64,000 nt of DNA, taken from contig JAWPHD010001233.1 of NCBI GenBank assembly GCA_037043455.1, positions 124,001 through 188,000 on the forward strand, given 5' to 3'. The stretch is from Cyrtodaria siliqua. Taxonomy: Eukaryota > Mollusca > Bivalvia > Adapedonta > Hiatellidae. Positions 44,495-57,797 of this stretch are shown one piece after another; position 1 is the stretch's first letter; every line of letters begins with the position of its first letter. The translations under genes were made by a program, and so were the position numbers. The notes under the pieces were generated by a model that saw only the letters and a list, made by a program, of their open reading frames with translations, was not told the DNA's origin and did not search any database.

Positions 44495-47400
44495 GTTATT
44501 TACATTGAATATTACTGTTGTTTTACTCTGTATGAGGTGCATGTACACTGAATATTACTGTTGTTTTACACTGTATGAGGTGCAATTTCACTGAATGTTA
44601 CTGTTGTTTTACACAGTATGAGGTGCATGTACACTGAATATATCTGTTGTTTGACTCTGTATGAGGTGCATGTACACTGAATATTACTGTTGTTTTACTC
44701 TGTATGACGTGCATGTACACTGAATATTACAGTTGTTTTACTCTGTATGAGGTGCATGTACACTGAATATTACTTTTGTTTTACTCTGTATGAGGTGCAT
44801 GTACACCGAATATTACTGTTGTTTTACTCTGTATGACGTGCATGTACACTGAATATTACTGTTGTTTTACTCTGTATGACGTGCATGTACACTGAATATT
44901 ACTGTTGTTTTACTCTGTATGACGTGCATGTACACTGAATATTACTGTTGTTTTACACAGTATGGGGTGCATGTACACTGAATATTACTGTTGTTTTACA
45001 CTGTATGAGGTGCAATTTCACTGAATGATACTGTTGTTTTACACAGTTTGAGGTGCATGTACACTGAATATTACTGTTGTTTTACTCTGTATGAGGTGCA
45101 ATTTCACTGAATGTTACTGTTGTTTTACACAGTATGAGGTGCATGTACACTGAATATTACTGTTGTTTTACTCTGTAGGAGGTGCATGTACACTGAATAT
45201 TACTGTTGTACTTTGTATGAGGTGCATGTATACTGACTATTACTGTTGTTTTACTCCGTTTGAGGTGATGTTACTGTTGTTTTACACAGTATGAGGTGCA
45301 TGTACACTGAATATTACTGTTGTTTTACTCTGTATGAGGTACATGTACACTGAATGTTACTGTTGTTTTACACAGTATGAGGTACCAGTACACTGAATAT
45401 TACTGTTGATTTACTCTGTATGAGGTGCATGTAGTCTGAATATTACTGTTGTTTTACTTTGTATAAGGTGCATGTACACTGACTATTACTGTTGTTTTAC
45501 TCCGTTTGAGGTGCATGTACACTGGATGTTACTGTTGTTTTACACAGTATGAGGTGCATGCACATTGAATATTACTGTTGTTTTACTCTGTATGAGGTGC
45601 ATGTACACTGAATGTTACTGTTGTTTTACACACTATGAGGTGCATGTTCACTGAATATTACTGTTGTTTTACTCTGTATGAGGTGCATGTACACTGCATG
45701 TTACTGCTGTTTTACACAGTATGAGGTGCATGTACACTGAATATTACTGTTGTTTTACACAGTATGAAGTGCTTGTACACGGAATATTAATGTTGTTTTA
45801 CTCTGTATGAGGTGCATGTACACTGAATGTTACTGTTGTTTTACTCTGTTTGAGGTGCATGTACACTGAATATTACTGTTGTTTTACTCTGTATGAGGTG
45901 CATGTACACTGAATGTTACTGTTGTTTTACTCGTATGGGGTGCATTTTCACTGAATATTACTGTTGTTTTACTCTGTATGAGGTGCGTGTACACTGAATG
46001 ATACTGTTGTTTTACTCTGTATGAGGTGCATGAACACTGAATATTACTGTTGTTTTACTCTTTATGAGGTGCATTTACACTGAATTTTACTGTTGTTTTA
46101 CTCCGTTTGAGGTGCATGTACACTGAATGTTACTGTTGTTTTATTCTGTTTGAAGTGCATGTACACTGAACATTACTGTTGTTTTACTCTGTATGAGGTG
46201 CATGTACACTGAATGTTACTGTTGTTTTACACAGTATGAGGTGCATGTACACTGAATATTACTGTTGTTTTACTCAGTATGACGTGCATGTACACCGAAT
46301 GATACTGTTGTTTTACACAGTATGAGGTGCATGTACACTGGATGTTACTGTTGTTTTACACAGTATGAGGGGCATGTACACCGAATATTACTGTTGTTTA
46401 CTCTGTATGAGTTGCATGTACACTGAATGTTACTGTTGTTTTACACATTATGAGGTGCATGTACACTGAATGTTACTGTTGTTTTACTCTGAGGTGCATG
46501 TACACTGAATATTACTGTTGTTTTACACAGTATGAGGTGCATGTACACTGAATGTTACTGTTGTTTTACACAGTATGAGGTGCATGTACACTGAATATTA
46601 CTGTTGTTTTACACAGTATGAAGTGCATTTACACTGAATGTTACTGTTGTTTTACTCTGTATGACGTGCATGTACACTGGATGTTACTGTTGTTTTACTC
46701 AGAATGAGGTACATGTACATTGAATATTACTGTTGTTTTACTCCGTTTGAGGTGCATGTACACTGAATGTTACTGTTGTTTTACACAGTATGAGGTGCAT
46801 GTACACTGTATGTTACTGTTGTTTTACTCTGCATGAGGTGCATGTACCCTGAATGTTACTGTTGTTTTACACCATATGAGGTGCATGTAAACTGGATGTT
46901 ACTGTTGTTTTACTCTCTATGAGGTGCATGTACACTGAATGTTACCGTTGTTTTACTCTGTATGAGGTGCATGTACACTGAATATTACTGTTATTTTACA
47001 CATTATGAGGTGCATGTACACTGGATGTTACTGTTGTTTTACACAGTATGAGGTGCATGTACATTGAATATTACTGTTGTTTTACTCTGTATGAGGTGCA
47101 TGTACACTGAATGTTACTGTTGTTTTACACACTATGAGGTGCATGTACACTGAATATTACTGTTGTTTACTCTGTATGAGGTACATGTACACTGCATGTT
47201 ACTGCTGTTTTACACAGTATGAGGTGCATGTACACTGAATATTACTGTTGTTTTACACAGTATGAGGTGCTTGTACACTGAATATTACTGTTGTTTTACT
47301 CTATATGAGGTGCATGTACACTGAATGTTACTGTTGTTTTACTCTGTTTGAGGTGCATGTACACTGAATATTACTGTTGTTTTACTCTGTATCAGGTGCA

Positions 47401-50240
47401 TGTACACTGAATGTTACTGTTGTTTTAATCGTATGGGGTGCATTTTCACTGAATATTACTGTTGTTTTATACGGTATGAGGTGCATGTACACCGACTATT
47501 ACTGTTGTTTTACTCTGTATGAGGTGCGTGTACACTGACTGCTACTGTTGTTTTACTCTGTATGAGGTGCATGTACACTGAATATTACTGTTGTTTTACT
47601 CTGTATGAGGTGCATTTACACTGAATTTTACTGTTGTTTTACTCCGTTTGAGGTGCATGTACACTGAATGTTACTGTTGTTTTATTCTGTTTGAGGTGCA
47701 TGTACACTGAATATTACTGTTGTTTTACTCTGTATGAGGTGCATGTACACTGCATGTTACTGCTGTTTTACACAGTATGAGGTGCATGTACACTGAATAT
47801 TACTGTTGTTTTACACAGTATGAGGTGCTTGTACACTGAATATTACTGTTGTTTTACTCTATATGAGGTGCATGTACACTGAATGTTACTGTTGTTTTAC
47901 TCTGTTTGAGGTGCATGTACACTGAATATTACTGTTGTTTTACTCTGTATCAGGTGCATGTACACTGAATGTTACTGTTGTTTTAATCGTTTGGGGTGCA
48001 TTTTCACTGAATATTACTGTTGTTTTATACGGTATGAGGTGCATGTACACCGACTATTACTGTTGTTTTACTCTGTATGAGGTGCGTGTACACTGAATGC
48101 TACTGTTGTTTTACTCTGTATGAGGTGCATGTACACTGAATATTACTGTTGTTTTACTCTGTATGAGGTGCATTTACACTGAATTTTACTGTTGTTTTAC
48201 TCCGTTTGAGGTGCATGTACACTGACTGTTACTGTTGTTTTACACAGTATGAGGTGCATGTACACTGAATGTTACTGTTGTTTTACACAGTATGAGGTGC
48301 ATGTACACTGCATGTTACTGCTGTTTTACACAGTATGAGGTGCATGTACACTGAATATTACTGTTGTTTTACACAGTATGAGGTGCTTGTACACTGAATA
48401 TTACTATTGTTTTACTCTGTATGAGGTGCATGTACACTGAATGTTACTGTTGTTTTACTCTGTTTGAGATGCACGTACACTGAATATTACTGTTGTTTTA
48501 CTCTGTATGAGGTGCATGTACACTGAATGTTACTGTTGTTTTACACAGTATGAGGTGCATGTACACTGAATGTTACTGTTGTTTTACACAGTATGAGGTG
48601 CATGTACATCGAATATTACTGTTGTTTTACTCTATATGACGTGCATGTACACCGAATGTTACTGTTGTTTTACACAGTATGAGGTGCATGTACACTGGAT
48701 GTTACTGTTGTTTTACACAGTATGAGGGGCATGTACACCGAATATTACTGCTGTTTACTCTGTATTAGGTGCATGTACACTGAATGTTACTGTTGTTTTA
48801 CACATTATGAGGTGAATGTACACTGAATGTTACTGTTGTTTTACTCTGTTTGAGGTGCATGTACACTGAATATTACTGTTGTTTTACACAGTATGAGGTG
48901 CATGTACACTGAATGTTACTGTTGTTTTACACAGTATGAGGTGCATGTACACTGAATATTACTGTTGTTTTACACAGTATGAGGTGCATGTACACTGAAT
49001 GTTACTGTTGTTTTACTCTGTATGACGTGCATGTACACTGGATGTTACTGTTGTTTTACTCTGAATGAGGTACATGTACATTGAATATTACTGTTGTTTT
49101 ACTCCGTTTGAGGAGCATGTACACTGAATGTTACTGTTGTTTTACACAGCATGAGGTGCATGTACACTGAATGTTACCGTTGTTTTACTCTGTATGAGGT
49201 GCATGTACACTGCATATTACTGTTATTTTACACATTATGAGGTGCATGTACACTGGATGTTACTGTTGTTTTACTCTGTATGAGATGCATGTACACTGAA
49301 TGTTACTGTTGTTTTACTATGTATGAGGTGCATGTACACCCAATATTACTGTTGTTTTACTCTGTATGACGTGCATGTACACTGGATGTTACTGTTGTTT
49401 TACTCTGTATGAGGTGCATATACACCGAATAGTACTGTTGTTTTACTCTGTATGAGGTGCATGTACACCCAATATTACTGTTGTTTTACTCTGTATGAGG
49501 TGCTTGTACACTGAATGTTACTGTTGTTTTACTCTGTATGAGGTGCATGTACACTGTATGTTACTGTTGCTTTACTCTGTATGAGGTACATCTACATTGA
49601 ATATAACTGTTGTTTTACTCTGTATGAGATGCATGTAAACTGAATATTACTGTTGTTTTACTCTGTATTACGTACATGTACACTGAATATTATGTTGTTT
49701 TACTCTGTATGAGGTGCAATTTCACTGAATTTTACTGTTGTTTTACTCAGTAGCAGGTGCATGTACACTGAAGTTAACTTTTGTTTTACACAGCATGAGA
49801 TGCATGTACACTGAATATTACTGTTGTTTTACTCAGTATGAGATGCATGTACACTGAATATTACTGTTGTTTTACACAGCATGAGATGCATGTACACTGA
49901 ATATTACTGTTGTTTTACACAGCATGAGATGCATGTACACTGAATATTACTGTTGTTTTACACAGCATGAGATGCATGTACACTGAATATTACTGTTGTT
50001 TTACTCAGTATGAGGTTCATGTACACTGCACATTACTGTTGTTTTACACAGCATGAGATGCATGTACACTGAATATTACTGTTGTTTTACTCAGTATGAG
50101 GTTCATGTACACTGCACATTACTGTTGTTTTACACAGCATGAGATGCATGTACACTGAATATTACTGTTGTTTTACTCAGTATGAGGTTCATGTACACTG
50201 CACATTACTGTGGTTTTACTCTGTATGAGGTGCATGTACT
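44495..50240. repeat. 43-bp satellite, ~134 copies, with higher-order period
   Basis: The unit is TGTACACTGAATATTACTGT plus TGTTTTACTCTGTATGAGGTGCA. Variants (ATGTTAC, ACACAGTATG, GACGTGCA, CTGCATGTTACTGC) are not random: the diagnostic ACTGCATGTTACTGCTG starts at 47191, 47749 and 48307, an exact 558-bp spacing (13 units less one base), with collinear variants between. A separate GCATGAGATG homogenised block lies at 49.8-50.2 kb. Each unit holds the palindrome TGTACA. No coding frames of note. Confidence 0.97.
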
Positions 50241-50800
50241 TAATGTTATTTTACTTCCTGTTGGTTTTACCAATGATTTAAGAAGTGGTTTACTACGTTT
50301 TTTGTTTACTGTGAAGTGCTCTATTTAAACCTCTATTTTTATTATTATAGTTTTGAAATCATTTCTATGTTTCTGACTAGGATAATGACATGAGGTACTG
50401 CAAGTTTCAGGTAAAAATATGTGGAAGTGTTTGAGATATACAACTCTGAATCCTTCTATTGTTCAAGGGAACAAATTTCTTGAGAATTAAACGAACCTGA
50501 AAACAGTTTTCCTTTACAAATTCGTATTTAACTGTATTATTACAATTTTAGACTGACACACACATACATTTTCTCCCGAAATGGAGAAAAATGCAACTAA
50601 TATTGTAACAAGAAACGTGGAAATTCCAAGAAAAGCAGGTTTTCCATCTAAAATGCTATTACACTACCGGAAAAATGAAAATGAAATAACAAAAGTTTTT
50701 TGCTACAAACAAATCAGCAAATTAAATAAATGAAGTTGTAGCATGGTCGCTGGAAATTCTCTTTGTAATAGCAAAAGTGTAAATCGTTTAATTGAAAACA
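50241..50800. other. No gene seen
   Basis: AT-rich spacer between the satellite and a foldback element. Confidence 0.5.
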
Positions 50801-50819
50801 ACACCTGTCAGAATAAATG

Positions 50820-51000
50820 GTGTACTACAACTACCGGTTATTGGAAGTTAGAGTATGGCAGGATGCTGAAATGGACATGCTACAAAACAAATCGAGTATG
50901 GTTTCATCTCGTTGGTTAATTTAAACTCCTCGATGGGCTACGCCCATCTCCATGTTTAAATTAACCAACTCAATGATACCATACTCTGTCTATTACTTGT
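50820..51000 (+). repeat. Foldback element, family F copy 2
   Basis: GTACTACAACTACCGGTTAT, CATGCTACAAAA and the palindrome 50895-50987 (GAGTATGGTTTCATCTCG, TTGGTTAATTTAAAC and its mirror, around GATGGGCTACGCCCATC) match the 26.5-kb copy. Both end in TCTATTACTTG. Confidence 0.78.
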
Positions 51001-51154
51001 TGGGAAGTTCTTGTATTGAAATTATATAAACAGTGCACAATACACTATAAAAAGAATGCCATGTGAATCACAAATATAAATGCATAAACCAAATAAATGA
51101 GGACAATGTGTCAGTAAGGCAAATATTACCTATACACATTGTTTCATTGAGATA

Positions 51155-51415
51155 TGTCGTGGCCGAGTGGTTAGAGTCTCTGACTTGAAGTCACTTGCCC
51201 TCATCGCTGTGGGTTCGATTCCTCATGGGCCTAGGAATATGTATGTGAGGGAGCTATCCAGCGTGCTTGCGGAACGTCGTTGGCTCTACCCAGGTGCCTG
51301 CCCGTGTACGAAAATTGCCCGGAGGGGCACCTGGGGGTCTTCCTCCACCAATGGAAGCTGTAAAGTCGCCATCTGACCTCTTAGCTGTTGGTGCGACTAT
51401 AAAATCCAATTCATT
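51155..51415 (+). repeat. tRNA-Ser-derived SINE, second copy
   Basis: Nearly the same sequence as the SINE at 40.13 kb: GTCGTGGCCGAGTGGTTAGA, GGTTCGATTCC, GCCCGGAGGGGCACCTGGGG, GTTGGTGCGACTATAAAATC. No clear target duplication, so it is probably older or its ends have changed. Confidence 0.88.
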
Positions 51416-51439
51416 TCAATCCTAAGTCAAGTAATGGAT

Positions 51440-52410
51440 TAGCATTTTTTTGTTATAGTTTTAGTAACCGTGACCTTGACACCAGTGACCCACAAATGCA
51501 ATCCCAACCTTTCATCCGTATAGGGTACCTCATTCCCAAATGAAATTATTGAGTGGAAACCGTTTTTTATTTGAAGTAACAATGACCTTGACCCCAGTAA
51601 CCCCCAATATAATCCTATACTTCCTTTTGACATAAGCTACCTACATAGCAACTTTCATTCTAATAGCTCATGCCCTGCTTAAGTTATTTAGCGGAAACTG
51701 TTTTTCTATTTTAGTAACAGTGACCTTGACCCCAGTGACCCCCAAATGTAATCCCAACCTTCCTTTCCATATAAGGTATTACAGCAGGTTCTTTCCAATA
51801 TCTCATTACCAACTCAAGTTATTGAGCGGAAAATGTTTTTCTATTGTTAGTAATAATGACCTTGACCCCACTGACCACCCCACCCCAAACTGTAATCCCG
51901 AGCTTCCCTTTGATATAAGCTACCTACATAGCAAGTTTCATTCTAACATCACATTCCTTACTTAAGTTATTTAGCAGAAACCGTTTTCCTATTTTTAGTA
52001 ACAGTGACCTTGACCCACTGACACCAAATGCAATCCCAAGCTTACTCTTCATATAAGCTATGCACATTTCATCCCAATACCTCATTCCTAACAAAAGTTA
52101 CTGAGCAAAAAAAAAATGTTTTAGTAACAGTGAACTTGACCTTAATCCCAGTGACCCCAAATTAAATCGCAACCTTCCTGCCCATATATGTTACCAAACA
52201 CGCAAGTTTCATGTCACTACCTCATTCCTAACAAAAGTTATTGTGCGGAAACTGTTGTTCTATTTCAAGTAACAGTGACCTTGACCTTGAACCTAGTGAT
52301 CCCAAATGCTATCCCTGACTTTCTTTCCATGTAAGCTACATACCCTGCAAAGTTTCACCGCCATACTTCACTCCTAGACCTAACAAAAGTTATTGAGCGG
52401 AAACTAAGAG
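51440..52410. repeat. ~130-bp tandem repeat, ~7 copies, with TGACCTTGA
   Basis: Each unit holds AGTAACAGTGACCTTGACCC, CAGTGACCCCAAATGCAATC, CCAACCTTCCTTTCCATATA, a CATTCTAATATCTCATTCCT stretch and AAGTTATTGAGCGGAAAC. I recognise this unit from many bivalve sequences. TGACCTTGA is the reverse complement of TCAAGGTCA. Confidence 0.85.
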
Positions 52411-53424
52411 TTTGACGCCGCACGTACGCACGACCGCCAAACGACAATCTAATAGCGAGCGCAAGCGAGCTCCTATGGTATCATGCAGGCGAAAAGTAAA
52501 CATACCCATCCATCCTTTTGAAAAGTCTTGGGTCATTTACGGCAGTTTATGGGCGACTTCAACCGTAAAGTAGCATATTTCGTTACGAAATTAACAAGAT
52601 AAGCATTCGTAGAAATCATTAAGAATGGTGGTTTCCAAGCAGAATGAGGTGAAAAAAACATTAAAAACCTTTCTCGAACCCATCCAAAAATGACAATGAA
52701 ATTGCATTTTTACCTATGTCGCCAAAACGGCCATTAACCGGAAGCATAGCCCAAAGTGTTACCTTGCGCGTTGTTCATTGGCGAAAATTCGTCAACACAT
52801 TTCACAATTTAATAAAAGTAGATTTCGTGACGCAGAAATGTATAAGTCTTGCTAACCGATTACGATTAGGATAAACAAATGATTTGGTTAAAAACTATCT
52901 TTCATTTGTTGAGCGGAAACTAAGAGTTTGACGCCGCACGTACGCACGACCGCCAAACGACAATCTAATAGCGAGCGCAAGCGAGCTCCTATGGTATCAT
53001 GCAGGCGAAAAGTAAACATACCCATCCATCCTTTTGAAAAGTCTTGGGTCATTTACGGCAGTTTATGGGCGACTTCAACCGTAAAGTAGCATATTTCGTT
53101 ACGAAATTAACAAGATAAGCATTCGTAGAAATCATTAAGAATGGTGGTTTCCAAGCAGAATAAGGTGAAAAAAACATTAAAAACCTTTCTCGAACCCATC
53201 CAAAAATGACAATGAAATTGCATTTTTACCTATGTCGCCAAAACGGCCATTAACCGGAAGCATAGCCCAAAGTGTTACCTTGCGCGTTGTTCATTGGCGA
53301 AAATTCGTCAACACATTTCACAATTTAATAAAAGTAGATTTCGTGACGCAGAAATGTATAAGTCTTGCTAACCGATTACGATTAGGATAAACAAATGATT
53401 TGGTTAAAAACTATCTTTCATTTG
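52393..53424. repeat. 516-bp direct tandem duplication
   Basis: The unit starts TTGAGCGGAAACTAAGAGTT at 52393 and again at 52909. I saw a single difference (AATGAGG against AATAAGG) on reading both copies. The unit includes GCGAGCGCAAGCGAGC and ends in CTATCTTTCATTTG. No protein-coding signature. Confidence 0.93.
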
Positions 53425-53984
53425 TTTATTTTCCCGTAAAACCATAAATGCAATCGGAATTCTTCGCAGATTTCCGTATTCGGTCGTCTACTATTGTAAG
53501 CCATTGACGGAAATCGACGAGGTTATTCCGTGTTCATTCGTGTCAAACCCGAACAATCTGGCAATTTCCGGAAATGTTACGGAAATTATAATACAATGAC
53601 AAGACGTCATTGATTTACGTCATCATCGTATGTCGTCACATTATGACGTATGGTCTGTTAGTAAACAATTAGTGAGCAAGGTGCTTATTACCGATCCATC
53701 TGTCTTTCTTTCTTTTTTCTTTCTTTCTTTCTTCCAGTACTATTGACGTATTATACACATGCTTATGATAATCACAGTTTCGTTTCTGTGGATGAGCAGG
53801 CTTTTTTTATGATAACCACAGAAGTTCAGCGAGATTTTTAACCTGAATAGGGTATGTCTCTCCCTGCACAGGAGACCAACGGCTTTACATCAGTAGGGAA
53901 GAATGACATACTTTCACAGTAGCTTTAACTATCGTACACGAATAGTTCTAGATCTAAGGGAGTGCGTTATCAATTCTCGAGACG
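53425..53984. other. No gene seen; CTTT microsatellite
   Basis: A (CTTT)n-like run at about 53,699-53,737. The rest is unremarkable. Confidence 0.5.
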
Positions 53985-54056
53985 TGAACCTCAGGGAGTT
54001 GAACCCCAAACTTCTATATCCAGAGGCAAGTAAGCTGACCACTCTGTCATCGCATC
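53985..54056 (-). repeat. Degenerate tRNA-like sequence
   Basis: The minus strand reads GATGACAGAGTGGTCAGCTT (A-box-like) and TTTGGGGTTCAACTCCCTGA (B box) at tRNA spacing. The stems do not close. Confidence 0.45.
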
Positions 54057-54675
54057 TTTTTTTACCGCACAGTAACATTATGGTCCATTATGAAAAAATA
54101 TAACTACTAATATTTAGAACAACACCAGGTCTAGAGTGACTAAACGATGGTTAGGACCAAGATGTTACTCACACTGACAGGGGTAGGAACAGCCTCCTTC
54201 CCGAGATCCCAATAATTTGACTGGCGTGTTTAGGTAGTAGAAGTTCAAAAGGTATTTTTACCCTATGTTGCATATTTTGGGGCGCTTCGACCTTTTATCC
54301 AAAAATGGTTTTAATGAGTTGGGCAAACCGAAATTAAGACATTCTGAAACTATTGAGGCTAACTGAAGTTATATTTGAGATTTCTTATTTTTTTGCTGTC
54401 CCAGAAACACGGCAGATGTACACCCGAAAGAGGCTAATGCAGGATGTAGACAGATAGATAGGAATTTACATACAAATAGCATCATCTGAACTGATGGCTG
54501 TAAAATCTTTGTTTTTTAACCGAATTTCCAAACTAAGGTGTTTTTATTTACCACTAAAATTGTCAGTTCCAATTATATATAATGTATTTACATTTTGTTA
54601 AAATTACTCACTCACATCGCTGAAAACCCATTAGCTTAAACAAACGCCCGAAATAATAGCAAATTTGTCCACCAT
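54057..54675. other. No gene seen
   Basis: No supported coding, RNA or repeat feature. Confidence 0.5.
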
Positions 54676-54689
54676 AATGTACAGAATTT

Positions 54690-54985
54690 TTATTTTTTAT
54701 TTTTGGCTGGATTGCGTAGCAAATCCAGGCTTGCAGTTCGGCGATTTCCATTTGTCTGTCCGTCTATCCGTCCGTCCGTCTACGAGTTTTGAAGTTTTCG
54801 TTAAAGTTTTTGTTTTTTCCTCATTTCTCAAAATTTATTGTCGAAAAGCTTTGAAACTTGACACTTGTTCAACATCATTACAAATTTTATATGAAAATAA
54901 CCCTAACTATGTCATGTATTTTACCTGGACTATCCCCCTTTTCACACAGATTTTTCACTTAAAATGTTAAATTCGCAATCCGGCT
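54690..54985. repeat. Dispersed repeat with CCGTCCGTC stretch
   Basis: GGATTGCGTAGCAAATCCAG, GTCTGTCCGTCTATCCGTCC and ATTTTACCTGGACTATCCCC follow an order I recognise from dispersed bivalve repeats. The open frame over it is not a gene. Confidence 0.45.
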
Positions 54986-55905
54986 TTCGCGCCACTATTG
55001 GTGCTTCATCTTTTTTTAATCTTTTTTTTTACTTTTAACAAAGTTTGAGGTTTCCACTGGACCTCCATATAAATGAAACGTTCCTATGCCAGTGTACCTG
55101 TAACCGGTCATCCGGTTTGGTCTGGTCTGATGCTACGGAGTAATTCAAATTTGAAGGTGATGAAAACACGGTTTGGAAACTTTACCTGTCTTCTGCTTCA
55201 ATCGATCTATGCTTTTCTCTGTCCTATCATTTCACTATTTTTGTTTTTCTACCACCGACAGAAACATTAGGGTCAAATAGGACACTCAGTTTCTTAAAAT
55301 GTAGATGTAGAAACTAATAAGTATCTTGAGCACAGCTAGTGCTAAACATCAAGAACAGTGAAGCAAATCAACGTCTTTTCTACATAACATTTGATGAATT
55401 TGGTGCATTTTCAGAATATATTGATGAAAAACGTCGGACCCGGTGTCCTCCACCCCCAGACATACTCAACTAAATATTGAACTAATATTCTGAAAATGGA
55501 CCACCATTTATTAAATGTCAAGTAGGAAACAACAAATTCCTATGTTTTAAAATCATTGTACTTTTCTCAAACATACATCATCATAATGATTAGACAATAC
55601 GTATGAATCAATTTAACACACGTTGAAGACAAGACGTATATTGGACGTATATTCAAATAAAAAAAAGCTTAAATCGTATATATACATTTTTCGTAATAAC
55701 ATAACGTTCAAACCGTAATTACATGTTGTTCGGCAAAAAGTATACGCGTGCATCACGGTTTATTTATATATAGCTTACATACACTGATGCAGTAGCAGCT
55801 TTTATGACGGTTGGTGATTAAGCCAATGTCGATCCAGACTGGATCATGACTAGATAGCCGTTCGAAGTTCGTTCCATGCCATATCTGTCCTGTCTAGGAA
55901 CGAAT
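54986..55905. other. No gene seen
   Basis: Short frames only; no splice-linked coding blocks found. Confidence 0.5.
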
Positions 55906-55907
55906 TG

Positions 55908-56160
55908 AAATTTTACCGAAGCATTGTGGTGTACTGGTTAGAGCGTCTGCCTTGCATTCGGGAGGTCGTGGGTTCGAGTCCCCAGATACTTTAAAAATGG
56001 AACCCTTGCCTGACGAGCAAATAATGGGTAGTGCTACGACTGATTGACCAGTATCAGAATAATGTGACTGGGGTATCATGTCTACTACGGTGTGGTATTC
56101 CAGTGTGGCAGCACTATAAAGAAACCATTGAGTTCGCTGCTTCAAGTAGACATATCATCA
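55908..56160 (+). repeat. tRNA-derived SINE, family C
   Basis: GTGGTGTACTGGTTAGAGCG (A box), TGCCTTGCATTCGGGAGGTC (TGC anticodon-like, alanine) and GTGGGTTCGAGTCCCC (B box) form the head. The body contains GTGCTACGACTGATTGACCA, CAGAATAATGTGACTGGGGT and GGCAGCACTATAAAG, and the end is (CACACA)-rich. The head is well kept but the acceptor stem is not, so it is a SINE, not a tRNA gene. Confidence 0.85.
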
Positions 56161-56314
56161 CATCACACACAAACACACAGATAAAAGTCCAGACTCAATT
56201 GTGCCTATAATCGTCGGGTACGACGCCTGTCGTAGGCGGACGGATTATAATCCTTAGAAATTTGTTGGGGTGGGATGTCACGATTCATAAGACACGTACA
56301 GGTAGACTTGCACT

Positions 56315-56402
56315 AGACGTGAGAATCATGGCTCTTATGGTGGTATGTACCTACCATGATATAGGTACACGCCATAAGAGCTACGATTCTCGCAGCTGGA
56401 CT
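56315..56402. repeat. Foldback element, uninterrupted relative of 22.5 kb
   Basis: GTGAGAATCATGGCTCTTAT and ATAAGAGCTACGATTCTCG face each other around GTATGTACCTACCATGATATA. The arms match those at 22.51-22.78 kb, where a SINE fills the loop. Confidence 0.75.
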
Positions 56403-57325
56403 TGCACATACCGGTGCATACATACGCAGCGGCACAATCAAACATGAACTGTGCTCGCCCTATAGGTTTAACCTATTTCATATTAACCACAGTTGTTTTC
56501 AAGGAAAACCTGGTTAAAAAACGTGTAGTTGTTCAGTCCATTTACATTTGTTGCTGGTAATATTTGTCATATTCAGATCAATACAATATGTATACAATGA
56601 AACAGTTTTACACTTACGGTTAACTAGATCTATATAACATATAATAAGTTCATACCTTGGCGTTGTATGCGTATATTACTTGATATTCTCCAAAAGTACC
56701 ATCAATTATCTCCGATTGAAGAATATATAACAAACAGTAGCAGCTCGACATATCCGCAAGATCAACTTGTAAATGGAGAAATGTATACAAAGGGAGGTAA
56801 CTACATTATTTATCGTGTTCACGTATATGTATAACTAAGGGGGGTAACTGCACTGACGTGGTCATAAAATAATAGTATAACTGCACTGTAATGGGTTTAA
56901 TTGAATTGGGGTTTACAGCATACAGATATAAAAAGGTTATATTTCACCAACAGGAATGAACATTCCAGGTCACCCTCTTCATTTACATCGAGATAAAACT
57001 ATGCAGAATGCTCAACTGCAAAACTGCACATTTGTGCAGAGTTGCTGCATATTCTGTTGTAAACACATTTTTCGCTGGAGCCAATATCATTTGTTTCAGC
57101 TATCATTCAAGTATCACTTGAAACACTGAAGACCGTTTCTGTTATATTACACAAAATCAGCCGGATGTGCTCAGCTGGTGATGTCGGTTCTGCAAATTAG
57201 AGTGCCAATCTTTTTTTCTTAAAACGTTTTTTTAGTGCAGTTTCCTGATATTTATAAAAATGCCGCCCATCATGTTTCTGACAGTTTTTGATATAAATTT
57301 CAGAAGTGAAAGTAACAGGGTATTC
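56403..57325. other. No gene seen
   Basis: No supported feature. Confidence 0.5.
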
Positions 57326-57796
57326 GTAATTGTCACATCTTACCAATCATATGCACATTCATACTAGAGGCAAACCATGTGCATGTACAGAATGTGAGAT
57401 GTCGTTGCACATTACACAACTCTCAACAATCATATGGTAGTACACACTGGAGAGAAACGATTCATATGTCAAGTATGTAACACTGGTGTATCGAAATTAT
57501 CAACTCTTACTCCACATATGCGTACACATACTAGAGATAAACCTTTTCATTGTACAGAATGTGAGATGGCTGACGCATATCAGACCTCAATAATATACTA
57601 GTATGTTAGTCCACACTGAAGAGCAACGATTTGTATGACAAGTATGTGACAAAAGTTTTGCGCAATCATCAAATCTTACCCGACATATACGTCTTCATAC
57701 TAGCGAGAAACCTTTCTGTGTTCAGAATGTAAGAAGTCCTTTGCGCACGAATCACATCTCGAGATGCATATTAAAGTCCACACAACAGAGAGAGGG
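57326..57796 (+). pseudogene. Decayed C2H2 zinc-finger array
   Basis: Finger fragments in shifting frames read LTNHMHIHTRGKPCACTECE, HMVVHTGEKRFICQVCN, LTPHMRTHTRDKPFHCTECE and [20 protein letters not shown]. At least two frameshifts and one in-frame stop interrupt them. Roughly six fingers were present. It is the same general class as the gene at 42.3 kb but on the other strand. The right edge is cut by a foldback element. Confidence 0.8.
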
Positions 57797-57797
57797 G

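Noticed and set aside
51440..52410. Functional hormone-response enhancer
   Set aside because: The nuclear-receptor half-site is part of a common dispersed repeat; nothing in the sequence shows activity, so it is kept only as a hypothesis.
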